From positions 992,001-1,056,000 of the forward strand of contig NZ_OZ061318.1 of the NCBI RefSeq assembly GCF_964063345.1: a stretch of DNA of 64,000 nt, in the 5' to 3' direction. This DNA is from Pseudomonas lini. GTDB lineage: Bacteria; Pseudomonadota; Gammaproteobacteria; Pseudomonadales; Pseudomonadaceae. A program made the position numbers and the translations under genes. The stretch's first letter is position 1, and each line of letters begins with the position of its first letter. Below are positions 1-8,219 of this stretch, piece after piece. A model generated the notes under the pieces. It made no database searches and was not told the DNA's origin. It was given only the letters and a program-made list of their open reading frames with translations.

Positions 1-615
1 GACGGCCTTGAGTTCGCCGGTGGCTTCAGCGAGGTAGTTGTGGATGCCCAGCGCTTCGAGCCTTGCGGCAATCGTGTCGACCGCGTAACCGGCAGCAATG
101 CTGTTGAAGTCGACCTCAACCGCAGCATCCTTGCACAACTGATCACCGTCGATGCGCAAGTGCGTATGGCCAACGCGCTGCTGCGTCTCGGCGAGCGCTT
201 CTGCGCTCGGGACTTTTGCCTCACGTGCTTGCGGACCGAATCCCCAGAGATTGAGCAGCGGCTCCACCGTCAAGTCGAAGGAGCCATCGCTTTGGGATGA
301 CAACTGCTCGCCCACACGGATCAATTCGAGCACAGGGCCAGGCATGACCTGACAGCGACCGGCCGGCAGTGCGTTGAAGCGTTTGATGTCCGAGTCGCTG
401 CGATAGGTCGAGAATTGTCGATCCACTTCGGCGAGGATATTTTCTACTTCGGCCTGCACCGCTTTCGGCCCCGGCGTGGAGGAATGTCTTACGTATTGGA
501 TGGAATAACGACTGCCCATGGTCGGGCCGTCGAAGCGTTCCAGGCTGTCGCCGTTGCCACAACCGGACAAAACGCCGGCCAGCACCACAAGTCCACTCCA
601 CCGTCCAGTTAACAA
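1..615 (-). CDS. apbE: FAD:protein FMN transferase ApbE (5' part only)
   Basis: Periplasmic lipoprotein that attaches FMN covalently to threonines of flavoproteins such as NqrB/NqrC of the Na+-NQR complex. The N-terminus is hydrophobic and ends in a lipobox (LAGVLSGC), then come the family landmarks: GPTMGSRYSIQY, the ILAEVDRQFSTYRSDSDI segment, SDGSFDLTVEPLLNLWGFG, and VDFNSIAAGYAVD. The 205 codons visible are about 60 percent of a normal ApbE; the C-terminus lies off the left edge. The start is TTG at 615, chosen because AGGGGAG sits 8 nt upstream; the nearby ATG at 623 is out of frame. In other pseudomonads apbE lies beside the nqr operon, which is presumably just outside the window. Confidence 0.9.
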   Translation of the reverse strand, partial: MLTGRWSGLVVLAGVLSGCGNGDSLERFDGPTMGSRYSIQYVRHSSTPGPKAVQAEVENILAEVDRQFSTYRSDSDIKRFNALPAGRCQVMPGPVLELIRVGEQLSSQSDGSFDLTVEPLLNLWGFGPQAREAKVPSAEALAETQQRVGHTHLRIDGDQLCKDAAVEVDFNSIAAGYAVDTIAARLEALGIHNYLAEATGELKAV

Positions 616-706
616 ATCTTCATCTCCCCTCAAAACCGCGCCCGCCATTATGGGCCTCAGAGCGCATGAGAGCGAGGTCTGCCAGCGCCCGTCAGCCAGA
701 CGCAAA

Positions 707-807
707 ACCTGTGGGAGCGAGCCTGTGTGGCGAGGGGGCTTGCCCCCGTCCGATTGCGAAGCAATCGCAAATCCGGTCACCGCTATCGCGAGCAGGCTCC
801 CACAGGC
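707..807. repeat. REP palindrome pair
   Basis: Two inverted copies of the P. fluorescens-type REP unit (CCTGTGGGAGCGAGCC and GGCTCCCACAGG) flank a short spacer between divergent apbE and the MFS gene. The reading frame of the MFS gene stays open through it, but this is repeat sequence, not coding. Confidence 0.85.
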
Positions 808-849
808 GCAGCGTTTTCAAACAAGATTTACCAGCGTGAGTACCTACAA

Positions 850-2148
850 ATGTCTTCCAATACGAGCAACGGCAAAGCAATTTTTCGCGTCGTCAGCGGA
901 AACTTCCTGGAGATGTTCGACTTCATGGTCTACGGCTTTTACGCCACGGCCATTGCTAAAACTTTCTTCCCCGCCGACAGCGCTTTCGCTTCCCTGATGC
1001 TGTCTTTGGCCACTTTCGGGGCCGGCTTCCTGATGCGCCCGCTGGGGGCGATTTTCCTCGGGGCTTACATCGACCGTCACGGCCGCCGCAAAGGCCTGAT
1101 CATCACACTGGCAATGATGGCCGCTGGCACACTATTGATTGCCTGTGTGCCGGGTTACGCGACGCTGGGTGTCGCGGCGCCGCTGATCGTACTGCTCGGT
1201 CGCTTGCTGCAAGGCTTTTCGGCGGGCGTGGAACTGGGCGGTGTGTCGGTGTACCTCGCCGAGATCTCCACACCAGGCCGCAAGGGCTTCTTCGTCAGTT
1301 GGCAGTCCGCCAGTCAGCAAGCCGCGGTGGTCTTCGCCGGCCTGCTCGGCGTGGGTTTGAACCATTGGCTCAGCCCGCAAGAAATGGGTGAATGGGGCTG
1401 GCGCGTGCCGTTCCTGATCGGCTGCATGATCGTGCCGGTGATCTTCGTGATCCGCCGTTCGCTGGAAGAAACCCCGGAATTCCAGGCGCGCAAGCACCGC
1501 CCTACCCTGCAAGACATTGTCCGCTCGATTGGTCAGAACTTCGGCATCGTCCTCGCCGGCATGGCGCTGGTGGTGATGACCACTGTGTCGTTCTACCTGA
1601 TTACCGCCTACACCCCGACCTTCGGCAAAGCCGAACTGCATCTGTCGGATCTGGATACGTTACTGGTGACGGTGTGCATTGGTCTGTCGAATTTCTTCTG
1701 GCTGCCGGTGATGGGCTCTGTGTCTGACAGAATCGGGCGCAAACCCCTGTTGTTGGCGGCGACGATTCTGGCGATCCTCACGGCTTATCCAGCGCTGTCA
1801 TGGCTGGTTGCGAACCCGAGCTTCAGCCATCTGCTGATTGTCGAGTTGTGGTTGTCGTTCCTGTATGGCTCGTACAACGGCGCCATGGTCGTAGCCCTGA
1901 CCGAGATCATGCCGGTGGAAGTTCGCACGACCGGTTTCTCCCTTGCCTACAGCCTGGCGACCGCGACCTTTGGTGGTTTCACACCAGCGGCCTGTACGTA
2001 TCTGATCCATGTGCTGGACAACAAGGCGGCGCCGGGGATCTGGCTCAGTGGCGCGGCGGTGTTGGGGTTGATTGCGACGCTGGTGTTGTTCCGGGGCAAC
2101 AAGCATGAACTGCGGACTGCACAAGCGGCCATGGTCGGTGGCGCCTAA
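850..2148 (+). CDS. MFS transporter, citrate/tricarballylate:H+ symporter type
   Basis: A 432-residue, 12-helix major facilitator of the metabolite:H+ symporter subfamily, resembling citrate (CitA), tricarballylate (TcuC) and alpha-ketoglutarate permeases. Visible landmarks are the opening [20 protein letters not shown] helix, the loop 2-3 signature [23 protein letters not shown] in helices 4-5, the long cytoplasmic loop after helix 6 ([10 protein letters not shown]), and the repeated half-signature SDRIGRKP. I chose ATG 850 because the open frame upstream runs through REP sequence and has no Shine-Dalgarno. It converges on gap across a REP pair and a terminator. The substrate is inferred only from the subfamily; a di- or tricarboxylate is most likely. 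Confidence 0.88.
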   Translation: MSSNTSNGKAIFRVVSGNFLEMFDFMVYGFYATAIAKTFFPADSAFASLMLSLATFGAGFLMRPLGAIFLGAYIDRHGRRKGLIITLAMMAAGTLLIACVPGYATLGVAAPLIVLLGRLLQGFSAGVELGGVSVYLAEISTPGRKGFFVSWQSASQQAAVVFAGLLGVGLNHWLSPQEMGEWGWRVPFLIGCMIVPVIFVIRRSLEETPEFQARKHRPTLQDIVRSIGQNFGIVLAGMALVVMTTVSFYLITAYTPTFGKAELHLSDLDTLLVTVCIGLSNFFWLPVMGSVSDRIGRKPLLLAATILAILTAYPALSWLVANPSFSHLLIVELWLSFLYGSYNGAMVVALTEIMPVEVRTTGFSLAYSLATATFGGFTPAACTYLIHVLDNKAAPGIWLSGAAVLGLIATLVLFRGNKHELRTAQAAMVGGA

Positions 2149-2157
2149 TCGATCGCC

Positions 2158-2249
2158 ATCGCGGGCAAGCCCGCTCCCACAATGGATTTTTGGTGCAACC
2201 ACTATTGTGTCAACACCACCAAAACCTGTGGGAGCGGGCTTGCCCGCGA
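2158..2249. repeat. REP palindrome pair
   Basis: Inverted REP units (ATCGCGGGCAAGCCCGC and GTGGGAGCGGGCTTGCC) lie between the convergent MFS and gap genes, just before their shared terminator. Confidence 0.9.
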
Positions 2250-2296
2250 AGAGGCCGTCCCAGACAGCACACCTATAACTGACAAACCCCACAAAC

Positions 2297-2326
2297 AAAA
2301 ACGCCCCGACCAAAGTCGGGGCGTTT
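2297..2326. terminator. Bidirectional intrinsic terminator (MFS gene / gap)
   Basis: AAAACGCCCCGAC-caaa-GTCGGGGCGTTTT: a 9-bp GC stem with A and T tracts on both sides, in the gap between two convergent genes, so it can end transcription from either direction. Confidence 0.92.
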
Positions 2327-2343
2327 TCATGTGCGGCTAAGGC

Positions 2344-3792
2344 TTAGCGCGGGAACGCTGGCGGGTTTACACCGGCCATGTCTTCCATCACGCGAACTAC
2401 CTGGCAGCTGTAACCGAACTCGTTGTCGTACCAGACGTACAGAACAACGCGGTTGTCCTGAACGATGGTCGCTTCAGCGTCCACAACGCCTGCGTGGCGC
2501 GAGCCAACGAAGTCGGTGGAAACCACTTCCTGCGAATTGACGTAGTCGATTTGCTTGTGCAGATCGGAGTGCAGCGCCATGTAGCGCAGGTACTCGTTCA
2601 TCTCTTCACGGGTGGCGGCTTTCTCAAGGTTCAGGTTGAGAATGGCCATCGACACGTTCGGCGTCGGAACACGGATCGCGTTACCGGTCAGCTTGCCGGC
2701 CAGCTCAGGCAGCGCCTTGGCAGCAGCGGTGGCAGCACCAGTCTCGGTGATGACCATGTTCAACGCGGCGCTACGGCCACGGCGATCACCCTTGTGGAAG
2801 TTGTCGATCAGGTTCTGGTCGTTGGTGTACGAGTGAACGGTTTCGACGTGACCGTTGATGATGCCGAACTTGTCATTCACAGCTTTCAGCACCGGCACGA
2901 TGGCGTTGGTGGTGCAGGAAGCGGCGGACACGATCTTGTCGTCAGCGGTGATTTCACCGTGGTTGATGCCGTGAACGATGTTCTTCAGCTTGCCTTTGCC
3001 AGGCGCGGTCAGAACAACGCGGTCGATACCCGGACAGGCCAGGTGCTGGCCCAGGCCGTCGGCGTCACGCCATACACCGGTGTTGTCCACCAGCAGCGCA
3101 TTCTTGATGCCGTACTGGGTGTAGTCCACTTCAGTCGGGTTCTTCGCGTAGATAACCTGGATCAGGTTGCCGTTGGCGGTGATGGTGTTGTTGGCTTCAT
3201 TAATGGTGATGGTGCCATTGAACGAACCGTGCACCGAGTCGCGACGCAGCAGGCTGGCACGCTTGACCAGATCGTTCTCGGCGCCCTTGCGGACAACGAT
3301 GGCGCGCAGACGCAGGCCATCGCCACCACCGGTTTTCTCGATCAGGATGCGCGCCAGCAGACGACCGATACGACCGAAGCCGTACAGGACAACGTCGGTG
3401 CCGGTACGGCCGGAACCATTCTGCTTGCCGACCACATCGGCCAGTTCGTCACGGACGAACGCTTCGGCGGTACGGCCATTGCCTTCGGCTTTGAATTTGA
3501 CAGCCAGCTTGCCCAGGTCTACCGAAGCAGCGCCGAGCTTGAGCTCGCTCATTGCCTTGAGCAGCGGGAATGTTTCGTGGACGGACAATTCGCTGTCATC
3601 GGACTGGCGATGGCGAGCAAAGCGGTGAGCTTTGAGAATCGCAATGACAGACTGGTTGATCAGACTGCGGCCATAGATCGAGCTCACCACGTTGTTATTG
3701 CGGTAGAGCTGACCGATAAGCGGAATCATCGCTTCTGCGAGTGCTTCACGGTCGATCCATTCACCAAGACACTGGTCGGGCTTCTGAGTCAC
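2344..3792 (-). CDS. gap: Glyceraldehyde-3-phosphate dehydrogenase with N-terminal extension
   Basis: Interconverts glyceraldehyde-3-phosphate and 1,3-bisphosphoglycerate. The Rossmann motif GFGRIGR is at about residues 138-144, the catalytic cysteine in SAASCTTNAI at about 293 and the catalytic histidine in TVHSYTND at about 320. Ordinary GAPDHs begin a few residues before GFGRIGR, so this 482-residue protein has about 130 extra N-terminal residues, as in the PA3001-type Pseudomonas enzyme. The GTG start at 3792 is preferred because GGAAGG lies 5 nt upstream; ATG at 3807 is the alternative and adds five residues. Divergent from mfd. A gluconeogenic role, by analogy with GapB enzymes, is inference. 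Confidence 0.92.
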   Translation of the reverse strand: MTQKPDQCLGEWIDREALAEAMIPLIGQLYRNNNVVSSIYGRSLINQSVIAILKAHRFARHRQSDDSELSVHETFPLLKAMSELKLGAASVDLGKLAVKFKAEGNGRTAEAFVRDELADVVGKQNGSGRTGTDVVLYGFGRIGRLLARILIEKTGGGDGLRLRAIVVRKGAENDLVKRASLLRRDSVHGSFNGTITINEANNTITANGNLIQVIYAKNPTEVDYTQYGIKNALLVDNTGVWRDADGLGQHLACPGIDRVVLTAPGKGKLKNIVHGINHGEITADDKIVSAASCTTNAIVPVLKAVNDKFGIINGHVETVHSYTNDQNLIDNFHKGDRRGRSAALNMVITETGAATAAAKALPELAGKLTGNAIRVPTPNVSMAILNLNLEKAATREEMNEYLRYMALHSDLHKQIDYVNSQEVVSTDFVGSRHAGVVDAEATIVQDNRVVLYVWYDNEFGYSCQVVRVMEDMAGVNPPAFPR

Positions 3793-4169
3793 GGTAACCT
3801 TCCACATGTAGGGGCAGAAAAAAGGGGCTACATTATGCCGCCGAGTGCCTCCCGTAGCAATGCGCGCCTGTCGCACAGACGGTAACAAAATCCTGTTCAA
3901 AAAAATCACGAGGCGCTGAAGCCCAATAAAACCGGGGCCTCCAGCATCGTCAATTTTTTGGAGACATCGCCGCCTTGTCCGTAACCATCCGTAACACGCG
4001 TTCGTTTTGCCACTACATAATCAGTAATTTTCACTAAAAAACCGCTCGATTTTGTCATTACCACTACATTTCGCCCAACCCGCGTAATAGACATATCTGC
4101 AACTGACAGCCGGCACCTGAGGCCGTTACAATTGTCGACTTTGTCGCAACGCTTGGAGCTCAACCTTCC
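3793..4169. promoter_or_regulatory. gap-mfd divergent intergenic region with repeated motif
   Basis: The region is 377 nt, richer in AT than its neighbours, and carries no credible gene (an 85-codon minus-strand frame looks spurious). It holds two direct copies of TTRCCACTACAT at 4007-4018 and 4058-4069, start to start 51 bp apart (about five helical turns), and between them AGTAATTTTCACT at 4023-4035, an imperfect palindrome. These are plausible operators for a central-carbon regulator acting on gap. HexR is a candidate only by loose resemblance of TGTAGT half-sites. Confidence 0.4.
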
Positions 4170-7100
4170 GTGCCCGTTCTGCGTCTACCGCTTCTCCCTG
4201 CCGCGGCAGGTAAACAGCACTGGGGCAACCTGCCCGGTGCCGCCCTGAGCCTGGCCATCGCCGAGGCCGCCAGCGCTGCCAAGCGCTTTACCCTGCTACT
4301 GACCGCCGACAGCCAGAGTGCCGAACGGCTGGAACAGGAGCTGAGTTTCTTCGCCCCGGATTTGCCTGTCCTGCATTTCCCCGACTGGGAAACCCTGCCC
4401 TACGACCTGTTCTCGCCACACCAGGACATCATCTCTCAGCGCATCGCCAGCCTGTATCGGTTGCCGGAGCTTGCGCATGGCGTGCTGGTCGTGCCGATCA
4501 CCACGGCCCTGCACCGCCTGGCGCCGACCAAATTTCTGCTCGGCAGCAGCCTGGTGCTGGATGTCGGCCAGAAGCTTGATGTCGAGCAAATGCGCACCCG
4601 GCTAGAAGCCACCGGCTATCGTTACGTCGATACAGTCTATGAGCACGGCGAATTCACCGTGCGCGGCTCGCTGATCGATCTGTTCCCGATGGGCAGCAAA
4701 CTGCCCTTCCGTATCGATCTGTTCGACGACGAAATCGAAACCCTGCGTACCTTCGATCCGGAAAACCAGCGTTCCATCGACAAGGTGGACACCGTTCGTC
4801 TGCTGCCGGCGCGGGAGTTCCCGCTGCAAAAAGACGCGGTCACCCGTTTCAAGGCGCGCTTTCGCGAGCGTTTCGATGTCGACTTCCGTCGCTGCCCGAT
4901 CTTTCAGGATTTGAGCAGCGGGATTACACCGGCGGGTATAGAGTACTACTTGCCGCTGTTCTTCGACGAAACCTCCACGCTGTTCGATTACCTGCCCCAG
5001 GACACACAAGTGTTCTCTTTGCCGGGCATCGAACAGGCGGCAGAGAATTTCTGGAACGACGTGCGCAATCGTTACGAAGAGCGTCGCGTCGATCCGGCCC
5101 GTCCTTTATTGCCACCGGCCGAGTTGTTCTTGCCCGTGGAAGATTGCTTTGCCCGCCTGAAGAGCTGGCCCCGTGTGGTTGCCAGTCAACAGGACGTGGA
5201 AACCGGTGTCGGCCGCGAGCGCTTCCCGGCTCAGCCGCTGCCGAACCTGGCCATCGAAGCCAAGGCCACTCAGCCGTTGGCGGCTCTGGCCGGTTTCCTC
5301 GACGAGTTCCCCGGCCGCGTGCTGTTTACCGCCGAGTCCGCGGGCCGCCGTGAAGTGCTGCTGGAATTGCTGGAGCGCCTGAAGCTGCGACCGAAAACCG
5401 TCGACAGCTGGCCAGACTTTGTCGCGAGCAAGGAGCGCTTGGCGATCACCATCGCGCCGCTCGACGAAGGTCTGTTGCTGGACGATCCAGCGCTGGCCCT
5501 GGTCGCTGAAAGCCCATTGTTCGGCCAGCGCGTGATGCAGCGCCGCCGTCGCGAGAAACGCGCTGACGCCAACAACGATGCAGTGATCAAGAACCTCACC
5601 GAGCTGCGCGAAGGCGCGCCGGTTGTGCATATCGATCATGGTGTCGGCCGCTATCTGGGGCTGACGATCCTGGAAATCGATAATCAAGCCGCCGAATTCC
5701 TGACCCTTGAATATGCCGAGAACGCCAAGCTGTACGTCCCGGTCGCCAACCTGCACCTGATCGCCCGTTACACCGGCAGCGACGATGCCTTGGCGCCGCT
5801 GCACCGCCTCGGCTCCGAGACCTGGCAGAAAGCCAAACGCAAAGCCGCCGAACAAGTGCGCGACGTGGCCGCCGAGCTGCTCGACATCTACGCCCGTCGC
5901 GCCGCTCGCGAGGGTTATGCCTTCGCCGACCCGAAAGCCGATTACGCGACCTTCAGCGCCGGTTTCCCGTTCGAAGAAACCCCGGATCAGCAGACCACCA
6001 TCGAAGCGGTGCGCGCCGACATGCTCGCGCCGAAACCGATGGATCGTCTGGTCTGCGGCGACGTCGGTTTCGGCAAGACCGAAGTGGCGATGCGCGCGGC
6101 GTTCATCGCAGTGCATGGCGGTCGTCAGGTGGCGATTCTGGTGCCGACCACCCTGCTCGCCCAGCAACATTACAACAGCTTCCGCGACCGCTTCGCCGAC
6201 TGGCCGGTGAGCGTGGAAGTGATGAGCCGCTTCAAGTCGACCAAGGAAGTCAACGCCGCGGTCGCGGACTTGGCCGAAGGCAAGATCGACATCGTCATCG
6301 GCACACACAAGCTGCTGCAAGACGACGTGAAGATCAAAAACCTCGGGCTGGTGATCATCGACGAAGAGCACCGCTTCGGTGTCCGTCAGAAAGAACAGCT
6401 CAAGGCGCTGCGCAGTGAAGTCGACATCCTGACGCTGACCGCTACGCCGATTCCGCGCACGCTGAACATGGCGGTGTCGGGCATGCGTGACCTGTCGATC
6501 ATCGCCACGCCACCGGCCCGTCGCCTGTCGGTGCGCACGTTCGTCATGGAGCAGAACAAGAGCACGGTCAAAGAGGCCCTGCTGCGTGAGTTGCTGCGTG
6601 GCGGTCAGGTCTACTACCTGCACAACGACGTGAAGACCATCGAGAAATGCGCCGCCGACCTCGCCGAACTGGTGCCGGAAGCGCGGATCGGCATCGGCCA
6701 CGGGCAGATGCGTGAACGCGATCTCGAACAAGTGATGAGCGACTTCTACCACAAGCGCTTCAACGTGCTGATCGCCTCGACCATCATCGAGACCGGCATC
6801 GACGTGCCGAGCGCCAACACCATCATCATCGAGCGCGCCGACAAGTTCGGCCTGGCGCAGTTGCACCAACTGCGTGGCCGAGTGGGTCGCAGCCACCACC
6901 AGGCGTATGCTTACCTGCTGACACCGCCGCGCCAGCAAATCACTCCCGACGCAGAAAAGCGCCTGGAAGCGATCGCCAATACCCAGGACCTCGGCGCGGG
7001 CTTCGTGCTCGCCACCAACGACCTGGAAATCCGTGGTGCCGGCGAACTGCTGGGCGACGGTCAGAGCGGGCAGATCCAGGCCGTCGGTTTCACGCTGTAC

Positions 7101-7619
7101 ATGGAAATGCTCGAGCGCGCCGTGAAGTCGATCCGCAAGGGCGAACAGCCGAACCTCGATCAACCGCTGGGCGGTGGTCCCGAAGTCAATCTGCGTGTAC
7201 CGGCGTTGATTCCCGAGGACTATCTGCCGGATGTTCATGCTCGATTGATTCTCTACAAACGCATTGCCTCGGCCACCGATGAGGAAGGCCTCAAGGACCT
7301 GCAAGTTGAGATGATCGACCGTTTCGGTCTGCTGCCAGAGCCGACCAAGAACCTGGTGCGGATCACTGCACTGAAATTGCAGGCCGAACAACTGGGCATC
7401 AAGAAAGTCGACGGCGGTCCGCAAGGCGGAAGAATCGAGTTTGCGGCCCAGACCCCGGTCGACCCGCTGACACTGATCAAACTGATCCAGAGCCAGCCCA
7501 AACGCTACAAATTCGAAGGCGCCACAATGTTCAAATTCCAGGTACCAATGGAGCGCCCGGAAGAACGCTTTAATACTATAGAAGCGCTATTCGAGCGCCT
7601 CATTCCGACCACTGCTTGA
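4170..7619 (+). CDS. mfd: Transcription-repair coupling factor Mfd
   Basis: Displaces RNA polymerase stalled at DNA lesions and recruits UvrA. The 1149-residue length is standard. Order of parts: N-terminal UvrB-like module (FPDWETLPYD, TVYEHGEFTVRGSLIDLFP), the RNA-polymerase-interacting domain at about 480-550 (VVHIDHGVGRYLGL), a RecG-like translocase with Walker A GDVGFGKTE at about 630 and DEEHRFG at about 730, the LHQLRGRVGRS motif, and the C-terminal TRCF domain. The start is GTG 4170, with TTGGAGC about 11 nt upstream. Divergent from gap; the CsiV-like gene follows 10 nt after the stop and is probably co-transcribed. Confidence 0.98.
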   Translation: MPVLRLPLLPAAAGKQHWGNLPGAALSLAIAEAASAAKRFTLLLTADSQSAERLEQELSFFAPDLPVLHFPDWETLPYDLFSPHQDIISQRIASLYRLPELAHGVLVVPITTALHRLAPTKFLLGSSLVLDVGQKLDVEQMRTRLEATGYRYVDTVYEHGEFTVRGSLIDLFPMGSKLPFRIDLFDDEIETLRTFDPENQRSIDKVDTVRLLPAREFPLQKDAVTRFKARFRERFDVDFRRCPIFQDLSSGITPAGIEYYLPLFFDETSTLFDYLPQDTQVFSLPGIEQAAENFWNDVRNRYEERRVDPARPLLPPAELFLPVEDCFARLKSWPRVVASQQDVETGVGRERFPAQPLPNLAIEAKATQPLAALAGFLDEFPGRVLFTAESAGRREVLLELLERLKLRPKTVDSWPDFVASKERLAITIAPLDEGLLLDDPALALVAESPLFGQRVMQRRRREKRADANNDAVIKNLTELREGAPVVHIDHGVGRYLGLTILEIDNQAAEFLTLEYAENAKLYVPVANLHLIARYTGSDDALAPLHRLGSETWQKAKRKAAEQVRDVAAELLDIYARRAAREGYAFADPKADYATFSAGFPFEETPDQQTTIEAVRADMLAPKPMDRLVCGDVGFGKTEVAMRAAFIAVHGGRQVAILVPTTLLAQQHYNSFRDRFADWPVSVEVMSRFKSTKEVNAAVADLAEGKIDIVIGTHKLLQDDVKIKNLGLVIIDEEHRFGVRQKEQLKALRSEVDILTLTATPIPRTLNMAVSGMRDLSIIATPPARRLSVRTFVMEQNKSTVKEALLRELLRGGQVYYLHNDVKTIEKCAADLAELVPEARIGIGHGQMRERDLEQVMSDFYHKRFNVLIASTIIETGIDVPSANTIIIERADKFGLAQLHQLRGRVGRSHHQAYAYLLTPPRQQITPDAEKRLEAIANTQDLGAGFVLATNDLEIRGAGELLGDGQSGQIQAVGFTLYMEMLERAVKSIRKGEQPNLDQPLGGGPEVNLRVPALIPEDYLPDVHARLILYKRIASATDEEGLKDLQVEMIDRFGLLPEPTKNLVRITALKLQAEQLGIKKVDGGPQGGRIEFAAQTPVDPLTLIKLIQSQPKRYKFEGATMFKFQVPMERPEERFNTIEALFERLIPTTA

Positions 7620-7629
7620 AGGACGCCGC

Positions 7630-8208
7630 ATGCGCCTGTTTCGCTCACTGACCTTGTTGTTGACGTTGTTGATGTCACTGCTCGCCCCCACGGCGTTTGC
7701 CGATGATCTGTATCAGGTTGAAATGATTCTGGTGCGGCAAAACACCGTGCCCGCCATCGTCAGCCGCGCCGCGCCGGAAGACTGGGATGCCGGTGCTCAA
7801 CGCATCAGCCCCGACAGTTTTCGCACGCCGAGCCTTAATCCCGAGGTGGAAAAGCTCACCGCCAGCAATGAATACACCGTGTTGTTGCACAAGGCCTGGC
7901 AACAAACGCTCGGCGAAGAAGCCAGCAAAGTCGCGATCAGCGAAGGCACCGAACAGTTCGGGCAGTTCCCGATCGAGGGCACGCTGAGCCTGAAATTGGG
8001 GCGCTTCACCGACGTCGATGCCGACTTCTGGGTCAACAAGATTGATGCCAACGGCCTGGTCACCGCCAGCGAACGCCTGAAGCAGGAAAGCCACACCAAG
8101 AACGGTCAGCTGAACTTCCTCGACAACGGCCACCTGGGCCTGCTGATCAAGATCACCTCGCTGACCGCCCCTGCGCCTCGGCCAGTCCCTGATGTAATTC
8201 CGGACTGA
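7630..8208 (+). CDS. CsiV-family exported protein
   Basis: A 192-residue protein with a clear Sec signal peptide (MRLFRSLTLLLTLLMSLLAP, cleavage after AFA) and a mature domain starting DDLYQVEMILVRQ, which matches the CsiV / peptidoglycan-binding family found downstream of mfd in many gammaproteobacteria. CsiV of Vibrio is a periplasmic peptidoglycan-associated factor; the exact role in Pseudomonas is not established. It follows mfd by 10 nt with AAGGACG as ribosome-binding site and precedes the SNF2 gene by 11 nt, so mfd, this gene and the helicase look like one transcription unit. Confidence 0.8.
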   Translation: MRLFRSLTLLLTLLMSLLAPTAFADDLYQVEMILVRQNTVPAIVSRAAPEDWDAGAQRISPDSFRTPSLNPEVEKLTASNEYTVLLHKAWQQTLGEEASKVAISEGTEQFGQFPIEGTLSLKLGRFTDVDADFWVNKIDANGLVTASERLKQESHTKNGQLNFLDNGHLGLLIKITSLTAPAPRPVPDVIPD

Positions 8209-8219
8209 TTGAAGCCCTT

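Noticed and set aside
727..849. N-terminal extension of the MFS transporter
   Set aside because: The extension is translated REP repeat; the family starts at the ATG at 850.
3906..4163. An 85-codon minus-strand frame between gap and mfd
   Set aside because: No Shine-Dalgarno, mixed composition and it covers the repeated motif region; regulatory DNA is a better reading.
5106..7424. A 772-codon open frame antisense to mfd
   Set aside because: Composition (rich in H, R, Q, G) is that of a shadow of a high-GC gene, and there is no family motif; mfd on the other strand is certain.
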